Of a stretch of 34,639 nt of DNA, positions 1-7,552 are shown piece after piece. Source of the DNA: Deltaproteobacteria bacterium (GTDB lineage: Bacteria; Myxococcota_A; UBA9160; SMWR01); contig JAHEEJ010000004.1 of NCBI GenBank assembly GCA_024640705.1, forward strand, positions 1-34,639. Reading direction: 5' to 3'. Position 1 is the stretch's first letter, and each line of letters begins with the position of its first letter. The notes beneath the pieces were generated by a model. That model worked only from the letters and a program-made list of their open reading frames with translations, was not told the origin of the DNA and did not search any database. Both the position numbers and the translations under genes were made by a program.

Positions 1-2
1 AT

Positions 3-1460
3 GTCGTCGCTGCGAACATCGGTCTGGCCCTGCCAGCGGGAGCTACTTTCGTCAACTTCGGTGGCTGCATTCCCGATTCGAACGACCCCAACAATCTCGC
101 TTCGTGTGTCGGTGCAACCGACCTCGGCAGCACGGTCAATCCGCTGACATCGACCACGATCGGGCCGGCGGTCACGACTCCCGCCGGATTCCCCGCGCAG
201 AATGTCCTGCTGCAATTGCAGGCGACGCCGGGCGTCAACAACGACCTACTGTGCGACGGCGGCGGGACGCCGCAGGAAGTCTTCCTCGGGACGCTCCTGC
301 TCGACAATCTCCCCGCCTTCACCTCACCGCGGGTTTCGACGGAGGGTTTCGCTCTCTTCGATCCCACCCTTCAATTGCTCGTGGCCCCCAGTGGAAATCC
401 GTTCCCGGACGCACAGTTGTTGACGGTCGTGATCCCAGAGACAGAACTGGCCACGCTCACGCTGCGTCCCGCCACGCCGGGCGACCTCCGGCGCTACAAG
501 GTGACGGTTCTGTCGGAGCGGCGGATTCACAAGATGGCCTTTGGAATCACGACCTCGGGCCCGGCGGCGGCTCCGGTATTTGGCGGTTGTGTCTGCGCGT
601 CGGGTGATCCCAGCTGTCCGATTGCGAGCTTTCCCGCGCAGGTCGGGGCGGTGGACCTGATCGGCTGTGCATTCGACGACATCTCGAATCCAAATCTCGA
701 CCTCGGTTCGGGAATCGAGCGCCCGACCTTCTTTACCGGCAATGCTCCCGATATTGCCACGTTCGTCGCGCGGGCGACGAACCCGAGCGATCCGGCCTTC
801 GTTCCCAATACGATCTATGTGGCGCTGCAAGGGAGTTTGCCCGCGGGTGCAGACCCGCCGAGCATCAACAATCCGAGCGCGACCGTCGAGTCCGAACTCG
901 GAATCATCGAATTTGGGGCGGACACGCCCACGCCCCAGATTACGTTCTCGGGTGCGGATCTGCTCCCGGGTTTCAGTCTGGGCGGGCAGGTCGTGCCGAG
1001 CAGCGCTGCGAATCCGATCGCGGTCGAAAACGTCTCGCTGCTCAATCGCTTCGACGCGGATGAAGACCTGGACGCTGACGGTGTCGGCGATGACTCCGAC
1101 AACTGCGTATTGACTGCGAATGGTGGCCCCGGGGGCCAGCAGGACGCCGGTGGTGTGGCGGTATTGGAGCCCGACGACATCGGGAATGTCTGCCAATGTG
1201 GCGACAGTGGAGACGGTGTCGTCGACATCGCGCTGCTGACGGCCGAGGACGACGTCGCGAACTGTCAGGCGGTACTGGCACTGCCTCCCGGTCAGACGGC
1301 CACGAATGCGGTTGCGGAGAAGTGCAAGGTCACGGTGGGCGGTTCGCTCAACATCGTCGACGTGGTCATCATGGAACTCGAGGCCGCATCGATCGACTCG
1401 GGTTTGCCAAACTCTCCCTCGAGGCTGCAGGCGTGCGGCCCCGCGACTGAGTTGCAGTAA
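3..1460 (+). CDS. Secreted protein with thrombospondin type 3 and dockerin-like segments (5' end missing)
   Basis: The reading frame is already open at base 3 and runs without a stop to TAA at 1458-1460, so this is the C-terminal 485 residues of a longer protein; its start lies outside the window. The first two thirds show no family I recognise, but they have scattered cysteine pairs and a composition typical of secreted proteins. Near the C-terminus is a calcium-binding thrombospondin type 3 pattern (LDADGVGDDSDNC, then DIGNVCQCGDSGDG). It is followed by a dockerin-like stretch (KCKV...LNIVDVVIMELEAA). No PEP-CTERM tail or transmembrane segment ends the protein, so it is probably released or bound by protein contacts. 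It lies only 8 bp upstream of the TpsA gene, suggesting a shared transcript. Extracellular location and calcium binding are inferred from the motifs; the biological role is unknown. Confidence 0.8.
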   Translation, partial: VVAANIGLALPAGATFVNFGGCIPDSNDPNNLASCVGATDLGSTVNPLTSTTIGPAVTTPAGFPAQNVLLQLQATPGVNNDLLCDGGGTPQEVFLGTLLLDNLPAFTSPRVSTEGFALFDPTLQLLVAPSGNPFPDAQLLTVVIPETELATLTLRPATPGDLRRYKVTVLSERRIHKMAFGITTSGPAAAPVFGGCVCASGDPSCPIASFPAQVGAVDLIGCAFDDISNPNLDLGSGIERPTFFTGNAPDIATFVARATNPSDPAFVPNTIYVALQGSLPAGADPPSINNPSATVESELGIIEFGADTPTPQITFSGADLLPGFSLGGQVVPSSAANPIAVENVSLLNRFDADEDLDADGVGDDSDNCVLTANGGPGGQQDAGGVAVLEPDDIGNVCQCGDSGDGVVDIALLTAEDDVANCQAVLALPPGQTATNAVAEKCKVTVGGSLNIVDVVIMELEAASIDSGLPNSPSRLQACGPATELQ

Positions 1461-1468
1461 GGCGCGCC

Positions 1469-4400
1469 ATGCGGCGGTCTTTGCAGATGATTCTGGTGTA
1501 CTTCGCGGTGTTGGCGTCTGCCACGGCCGCAGTCGCACAGGAGCACACGGTCGTCTTCGACGACACGCCGGGCTTTGGAACTCCGGGCAACGCCCACCGG
1601 GTTCCCGACGACGATGGCGCAGGTCTCGATTACCGGATCGACTACTGCCCGAGCTGCACGGAAGCGCAGCTTCCTGGGGGCTCGCACGGCAAACTGGTCG
1701 GCGACGGCTTGTTCCAGAGCCTGCTTCGACTCGACGTCAACGCGGGCGATACCGCAACCTTTGCCGCTTCCGAGAGCGGCGCCGTGATCAACCAGATCTT
1801 CGCGCGCGTGACCGGGGAGGGTGGGTCCGAGATCTATGGGCGGCTGCGTTCCGAAGTGGGTACCGCCGATCTCTATCTGCTGAACCCCCATGGTGTGATG
1901 TTCGGTGCGAATGCCGAACTCGATGTCGGCGGGTCTTTTTATGTGAGTACGGCCGATGTGCTTCGCTTCGAGTCCGGGCAAGATTTCGAGGCGATCCGCG
2001 GTGGCACGGTGCCGACGATCGTCGTCGCTCCGCCGACGGCGTTCGGTTTCTGGATCGATACCGAAAGTCCCGCGACGATTAGTTTCGATCAGACGACTTC
2101 CGATAGTGGCCAGTTTGCGGTTGCGGCTGGAGAAACGCTGACGGCGGTCGCCGGTCGCGTCGAGGTCGTGGGCCGTGGTTCGGCGGTCGACCTTCCGACG
2201 CTCGGTTCGAATGGGAGCGTGATCCAACTGGCGGCAGTGCCCGCAGGCACCGAAGTTCCGACGAACATCGAAGACCTCCCCATCGACAGCCTCACCTCCG
2301 ATGAGGCCTCGGTTCACCTCACCGACAACGCGATCCTGGAAGTCAGTGGCGTCGGGGGTCGGATCGTGATTCGCGGCGGGCAGTTCGAGATGGCGCGCGC
2401 GCAGGGGGTTCCGAAGAGCGGGAAGTTGTTCGCATTCGCGGCCAATACCACGCCCGCCAATCCCCTCGACGAAGCGCCCGCTGCGATCGACATCGAAGTG
2501 GCTGGACCGCTTTCGATCGACGCGGGCGACATCAGCTCGACCACGACCGGGCTCGGCAGCGGGGTCAGCGGCGACATCCGACTCGTCGCGGGCAGCATAA
2601 CGCTCGAAGACGGCGCCAATGTCCTGAGTCAGATCAGTGGCAATTCTCACGCAGGGGATGGGCCCGACGTGCTGCTGATGGCGACGGAGGCCGTGACGAT
2701 CGAGGGTGGATCCCGCCTGCAGAGTTCGAATCCGAATGTTCTGGGTTCGACTTCGGGCCAGGCGGGCACGATCTGGGTCGATGCGGGATCGGTTTTGATT
2801 GGGGGTGCGGGTTCGGAGATCTCGACATCGAATCGAGGAGCGGGTGACGGCGCGATCATTCACGTCGAAGCCGAGACGACGGTGGCGCTCGAGGATGGCG
2901 GTCGAATCGGAACCAATCGATCGGCGGGCCCGCTCGCATTCGGGACGCCCACAGACGCGGGCCGTATCGAGGTTCTCGCGAACCGCCTCGATTTAAGCGG
3001 CGGTTCGGAGATCCTCGCGAACACGGTGAGCAAGTTTGACGCCGCGGACGTATGGATTGGTACGGAAGCCGCTCCGATCGAAACGCTGACTGTTACGGCC
3101 AGCACGATCGGGAGTGCGACCGTGGGTTCGGGCGCTGGCGGAGATGTAACTGTTCACGCGGGCGAGATTCTCCTGCAAGGCGATCTCTCGATTCCAAATT
3201 CAGTCGGGCAGATCAGCGCAGTGGCCCTCGCCGGTAGCAGCGGCGCCGGCGGCGACCTCAGCGTCCACGCGGACTCGATCGACCTGATCGACGGTGGGCA
3301 GATCAGAACGTCGAGCCAGACCTCGGGCCAACCCGGAAAGCTCTCAATCGAAGTCGACGGTGAGTTGTTTGCGACCGGCGGAGATCAGGTGACCTCGGGT
3401 GTTTTTGCGCGCGGGCCCGCGAGTGATGGCGTGCGGTTGTCGATTCGCGCTGGAAGCATCCGCTTGAGTAACGGAGCCGACATTTCCACGAGTGCGGAGG
3501 GCGACGGCAAGGCCGGCGACATGCTGCTCGAAGCGGGATCCGTCTCTGTCTCGGGCGGTGCGAACGGGGCATCGACGATCGCAGCGAGGAACGTAGATGG
3601 GGAGGGCGGACGGCTCGTCATCGATGCAGACACCCTCCTGGTCAACCGCGGCGGTGAAATCTCGACGAGCACCCGGGGCAGTGGAGATGCGGGCGACGTG
3701 ATCGTGACCGCGCGAGAGGTCACGGTCGAAGGCACGGATGACTTTGGCTTCAACCGGTCCGGCATCTTCTCCCAGACGCTGCAGAACTCCACGGGCGAAG
3801 CCGGTTCGATCGCGCTGGGCCCGCACGCCGGCGAGCGCATGACGCTTCGGGTTCGTGATCGGGGGCTGATCTCCGTCAAATCGGAGGGCTTCGGCGCCGC
3901 AGGTGACATCCGGATCAGCGGCGCGAAGCTGATCGAGATCGAAAGCGGTGGCGAGATCAGCGCGAGCGTGAAAGATGTTGCGACCGGCGGCCAACCCCCC
4001 GCATCCCTTGCCAGCGAAATCCTGATTTCCGACAGCGATACGCTGCGCGTTTCGGGCGGGATCATTACAGCGGAGACCACGGGTTCCGGGCCCGGAGGTC
4101 GAATCGCAATTCGAGACGTCGGAAACGTCGTGCTCAAGAACGGCGCCAGCGTCACGTCTCGGAGTTCTGGCACCAATGGCGGCGACGCCGGCGCAATCGT
4201 GATCGCCGCGACGCGCAGTTTCAGCGCCGAGAACAGCGAGATCACCACCACCGCACTCGATGCGGGTGGCGGTCGCATCTCGATCCAGGCGCGTGATCGT
4301 GTCTATCTGCTGGACTCGTTGGTCGAAACGACCGTGCAGGGTTCCGATGCCGGCGCGGATGCGGGCGACATCTTCATTCCGCTGAGCGGCGAAGAGGCGG

Positions 4401-4831
4401 TCGGCATCGATCCCGTGATTCCCCAGTTCGTCATCCTCAACCGCAGCATCATCCGGGCGAATGCCAACGTCGCGGACGCGGGCGACATCACGATCGCCGG
4501 CAGAAACGTATTGATCTCCTCCGACAGCCTGATCCAGGCGCACTCGGAGGAGGGCGTGAGCGGTGCGATCCAGATCAGCTCGCCCGATGCGGACATCGTC
4601 AGCCAGGTGGCGACGCTACCGGCGGACTTCGTCGACCCGGCGAATCGGCTGCTGCCACCTTGTGTCGCGCGTACCGAGCGGACCGGGAGCTTCATGGTTC
4701 AAAGCCGAGAGGCGCTCCCGCGATCGCCGGACGCGCCACTTCCGTCGACCCTGGGCGGCGCCCCCGGAGTAGACGGCAATTCCCCCGCGAGCGGCTCGAC
4801 AGACTGCTCGTTGTTCCAGGAGAGATTATGA
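1469..4831 (+). CDS. TpsA-type exoprotein, filamentous haemagglutinin N-terminal (TPS) domain and beta-helix repeats
   Basis: This is a 1120-residue secreted exoprotein of the two-partner (type Vb) secretion class. Residues 1-24 form a signal peptide ending VAQ. The TPS domain follows, with its diagnostic motifs INQIFARV and, from N139, NPHGVMFG, then GGSFYVSTADVLRF. Residues of about 290-1030 are imperfect repeats of the GDI.I.AG...L..GG.I.T.T.G.G.AG kind, expected to form a right-handed beta-helix. The C-terminal segment (C1065, then GSFMVQ, REALP, PDAPL) resembles the conserved C-terminus of cyanobacterial TPS exoproteins, and C1065/C1113 could close a terminal disulfide loop. The start at 1469 has AAGG seven bases upstream and yields the signal peptide directly. 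The matching TpsB transporter lies convergent at 9622-11343. A role as adhesin or surface filament is inferred from the family; the ligand is unknown. Confidence 0.93.
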   Translation: MRRSLQMILVYFAVLASATAAVAQEHTVVFDDTPGFGTPGNAHRVPDDDGAGLDYRIDYCPSCTEAQLPGGSHGKLVGDGLFQSLLRLDVNAGDTATFAASESGAVINQIFARVTGEGGSEIYGRLRSEVGTADLYLLNPHGVMFGANAELDVGGSFYVSTADVLRFESGQDFEAIRGGTVPTIVVAPPTAFGFWIDTESPATISFDQTTSDSGQFAVAAGETLTAVAGRVEVVGRGSAVDLPTLGSNGSVIQLAAVPAGTEVPTNIEDLPIDSLTSDEASVHLTDNAILEVSGVGGRIVIRGGQFEMARAQGVPKSGKLFAFAANTTPANPLDEAPAAIDIEVAGPLSIDAGDISSTTTGLGSGVSGDIRLVAGSITLEDGANVLSQISGNSHAGDGPDVLLMATEAVTIEGGSRLQSSNPNVLGSTSGQAGTIWVDAGSVLIGGAGSEISTSNRGAGDGAIIHVEAETTVALEDGGRIGTNRSAGPLAFGTPTDAGRIEVLANRLDLSGGSEILANTVSKFDAADVWIGTEAAPIETLTVTASTIGSATVGSGAGGDVTVHAGEILLQGDLSIPNSVGQISAVALAGSSGAGGDLSVHADSIDLIDGGQIRTSSQTSGQPGKLSIEVDGELFATGGDQVTSGVFARGPASDGVRLSIRAGSIRLSNGADISTSAEGDGKAGDMLLEAGSVSVSGGANGASTIAARNVDGEGGRLVIDADTLLVNRGGEISTSTRGSGDAGDVIVTAREVTVEGTDDFGFNRSGIFSQTLQNSTGEAGSIALGPHAGERMTLRVRDRGLISVKSEGFGAAGDIRISGAKLIEIESGGEISASVKDVATGGQPPASLASEILISDSDTLRVSGGIITAETTGSGPGGRIAIRDVGNVVLKNGASVTSRSSGTNGGDAGAIVIAATRSFSAENSEITTTALDAGGGRISIQARDRVYLLDSLVETTVQGSDAGADAGDIFIPLSGEEAVGIDPVIPQFVILNRSIIRANANVADAGDITIAGRNVLISSDSLIQAHSEEGVSGAIQISSPDADIVSQVATLPADFVDPANRLLPPCVARTERTGSFMVQSREALPRSPDAPLPSTLGGAPGVDGNSPASGSTDCSLFQERL

Positions 4832-6309
4832 TGCTCGAAATACGCCGACCCGATCCAAGCCATCGCCGGAGTCAGCCCGCCTTTGTGTTCGCGGCGCTCT
4901 TGCTCGGCTTGGCATTCTTTTCCGGAACGAACTCTGCAACGGCGCAAACGCCGTTGCCCGATGTGATCGTCTACCACAGCCCCGGCGACGACAGCGTCGA
5001 CCAGCGGTCCGAGTATCCGCCCGGTTGCGGAAGTGGTGCGGGCGTCGGCGGGGGCGGAATGGTCGCCTCTACCGGAAACAACGGGATCTCGCTGATCGCG
5101 GTCGACACCGAGACCGGTGCCGGAACCCTGATCGGCCCGCTCAACGCGTTCGGCCCGGTGACGGATCTCGCCTTCCGGTACGACGGCGTGCTCTTCGGCA
5201 CCACTGGCGGCGGCACGAAGAGCGTGATCAACATCGACGAGTTTGGCGTCGAGACCCTGGTCGGGACCCACATCGATGGCTCGGTCACCGGCCTCGAATT
5301 CGTCGGCACCACGCTCTACGGAACCTTCATCGCAAAGGGCGGGGGAAGTTCACCCTCTCAGCTCGTCACCGTCGACCAGGCGACGGGGGCTCTCACCACC
5401 GTCGGCGCCACCGGCTTTGGACCGATCGGTGGTCTGGCGTTCGATTCGGCCACGGGGATTCTCTACGGCGCGACATCGGGCACCTCGAGTGGCGATCTGA
5501 TCAAGCTCAATCTCGAAACCGGCGCGGGAACGCTGATCGGCAGCACCGGACTGGGCGATGTCGCCGCGCTCGCGTTCGGTCCTGGGGGCGTTCTCTACGG
5601 CGGGCTCGGCGGAAATTCGGAGGGCGCGGGGAGCTTGATCACGATCGACCCCGCGACGGGTGCGGGGACACTGGTGGGCTTTAGCGGTTACCCGGTGCTG
5701 AGCGGTCTTGCGCGCTCGCTGGATTGCGTGATCGACGGCACTCCGGGAGGGGAACTCTACCTTTGGATCGACGGTGGTGATTACGTCGATGAGGGCAATC
5801 TCTGCAAGCTGGGTGCCGATGGGAGCCGCGGAGCCGAGTTGTGCGGTGCCGACCTCTTGTTCGAGATCGATGGCCCCGGCTACTTCACCCACTTCGACGC
5901 CGATGTGAACATGCCGACTCTCGTCCACCATCCGGATTGCGTGAACGTAGAATCTCCGGTCTGCGAACTCCCGCCCCTGACGAAGCAGCTGCGGATGAAC
6001 TTCACGCGAGGCGCTACGACGCCGAGCGCGATTGCGCGACGCGTCGGCATGTTGACCATCGACAGCTCGCTCACGTCATTGGTCCCCTACGCGCCGACCA
6101 CGGTTACCATCTCCGGCGTGGCGGCGGGCGCCAACCTGCAATTGCGCCAAATCGCAGCTGGCGGGATCGACAACGTCGCGGAGACGATCCAACTTCCCGA
6201 GCCCAGCGCGATCGCGTCGCTGACGGTGGGACTACTCGGCCTCGGCTGCTTGCATCGTCGTAGACGGGTGCGCTCGTGCTCGAGACCCGGGCACCGGAAG
6301 GAGGCGTGA
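4828..6309 (+). CDS. PEP-CTERM protein with beta-propeller-like repeats
   Basis: The ATG at 4828 overlaps the TGA of tpsA (ATGA), and a second in-frame ATG follows at 4831. AGGAGA at 4818-4823 suits either, giving 493 or 492 residues. A signal peptide is clear (FVFAALLLGLAFF...ATAQ). Residues of about 90-310 contain repeated blocks such as LAFDSATGILYG, ITIDPATGAGTLVG and LAFGPGGVLYG, spaced as in NHL/YVTN-like beta-propellers. A Cys-containing domain of unknown family follows. The C-terminus is a PEP-CTERM sorting signal: PEP at about 457-459, a hydrophobic stretch and an RRRR cluster, with about 13 unusual extra residues after the arginines. Known biology: exosortase recognises this tail and processes the protein during export to the envelope or matrix. 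No exosortase is present here, so it must be encoded elsewhere. Confidence 0.88.
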   Translation: MMLEIRRPDPSHRRSQPAFVFAALLLGLAFFSGTNSATAQTPLPDVIVYHSPGDDSVDQRSEYPPGCGSGAGVGGGGMVASTGNNGISLIAVDTETGAGTLIGPLNAFGPVTDLAFRYDGVLFGTTGGGTKSVINIDEFGVETLVGTHIDGSVTGLEFVGTTLYGTFIAKGGGSSPSQLVTVDQATGALTTVGATGFGPIGGLAFDSATGILYGATSGTSSGDLIKLNLETGAGTLIGSTGLGDVAALAFGPGGVLYGGLGGNSEGAGSLITIDPATGAGTLVGFSGYPVLSGLARSLDCVIDGTPGGELYLWIDGGDYVDEGNLCKLGADGSRGAELCGADLLFEIDGPGYFTHFDADVNMPTLVHHPDCVNVESPVCELPPLTKQLRMNFTRGATTPSAIARRVGMLTIDSSLTSLVPYAPTTVTISGVAAGANLQLRQIAAGGIDNVAETIQLPEPSAIASLTVGLLGLGCLHRRRRVRSCSRPGHRKEA

Positions 6310-7547
6310 TGATGCGTACGGGAAGAGTCAATGGCGTGAACGGATTTCGAAGTCTCGTCGGAGTTTTCTTCGTCGGACTCGTGCTCGGTAGTGGGCATCC
6401 GGCCTGGGGAGCAACCGTCGCTCACGAAGGTTTCGATTCCACGGCCACGGTCGACAATCTTCTGACCGCTGCCGGACACACCCCGACGACGCTGACAGCC
6501 GCTCAGATCGAGGGCGGCAGCCTCGTGTCCAGTGGCGCTCCCGCTTTCGACGTGTTCGTGATCAGTCGAAACACCACCTTCAATGGCTCCTCGATCGCCT
6601 ATGCGAACGCCGTTCAGGCGTACATCGATGCCGGGGGCAATATCGTCACGGAGTGGGCGGGCGGAAACATGTTCTTCTCGTCATACGCTGCGGACATCCG
6701 GCCTCCCGCGGGCAACCAACCGCAGCTGGGAACATTTCAAGGATCCGTACATTCTGGGAATAGCAATGGGACCAACACTCCCATCAACATCCTGAACACG
6801 TCCCATCCAACGGTTCAAGGGATTGCGAATCCGCACATGGAAGAAGGGGGGACCGATTTCTTCTTCTGGATCGAGAATCCCGACGCGGGCCTCGAGGTGG
6901 TCGCCGATTTCGTCGGAAGTGGTGCAGCCGGCTTCCCCATTGGAGTGAATCTTCCGACTCTCCTGGTCGGCTGCAGCGGTGGGGCCACTTTCGTCATCGC
7001 GGCCTGGGACTGGAACGACACACTGGGCCAAGGTGCCGGTAATGACCGTTTTCTGACCAACGCCGTCGGATATGCGGCGACCAACTCCTCCTGCGTTCCC
7101 GGGGACATCGTCCAATTGGAAATCATGCCCGGCACCGACCCCAACTTCATCGACCCCGACATCCGCGCCAAGTTTCCGGTCGCGATTTTCGGATCGGAAG
7201 GCTTCGACGTCGCCGACGTGGACGTGAACAGTCTCCGGTTCGGCCCCGCTGGAGCCTTGCCCTTCTTGTGGGCCGGTGTGACCCTCGAAGACCTCGATGA
7301 GGATGGATTCCAGGATATGGTCGTCTATTTCCGGATCGAGGAGACGGGCATCGCCGCCGGCGAAAGTCAGGCTTGCATCACGGGTGATGGGCTGGACCCG
7401 GTTCCCTTCCTTGCTTGCGACGCGATCGAAACTCCGGCTGTCGACGAGGCGGGGGGCGCACCGGTGCCCGAGCCGGCCCAGATCTGGCAGCTGATCGGCG
7501 GGTTGGCGGGGCTCGGTTGGATCTACCGAATGCGCAGGCGGTCGTAA
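6309..7547 (+). CDS. PEP-CTERM protein with ThuA/amidotransferase-like N-terminal region
   Basis: The start ATG at 6309 overlaps the previous stop (TGATG), with a second ATG at 6312. AAGGAGG at 6298-6304 is a strong ribosome site, best spaced for 6312. The product is 412 (or 411) residues with a signal peptide ending AWG. Residues of about 35-240 (FDVFVISRNTTF, YIDAGGNIVTEWAGGN, FVIAAWDWND) look like a ThuA or glutamine-amidotransferase-like alpha/beta fold; this is tentative and I see no catalytic triad. Residues of about 258-375 begin LEIMPGTDPNFIDPD and contain FGSEGFDVADVDVNSLRFG and EETGIA. This block recurs in secreted and PEP-CTERM proteins of unknown function. The C-terminus is a textbook PEP-CTERM tail: VPEP at 386-389, a hydrophobic helix, then RMRRRS. 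It is probably anchored or released by an exosortase; its role is unknown. Confidence 0.88.
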   Translation: MMRTGRVNGVNGFRSLVGVFFVGLVLGSGHPAWGATVAHEGFDSTATVDNLLTAAGHTPTTLTAAQIEGGSLVSSGAPAFDVFVISRNTTFNGSSIAYANAVQAYIDAGGNIVTEWAGGNMFFSSYAADIRPPAGNQPQLGTFQGSVHSGNSNGTNTPINILNTSHPTVQGIANPHMEEGGTDFFFWIENPDAGLEVVADFVGSGAAGFPIGVNLPTLLVGCSGGATFVIAAWDWNDTLGQGAGNDRFLTNAVGYAATNSSCVPGDIVQLEIMPGTDPNFIDPDIRAKFPVAIFGSEGFDVADVDVNSLRFGPAGALPFLWAGVTLEDLDEDGFQDMVVYFRIEETGIAAGESQACITGDGLDPVPFLACDAIETPAVDEAGGAPVPEPAQIWQLIGGLAGLGWIYRMRRRS

Positions 7548-7552
7548 CGCGG

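Noticed and set aside
1292-2863. 523-codon minus-strand frame opposite the first gene and tpsA
   Set aside because: It spans two real genes in antisense and has shadow-frame composition.
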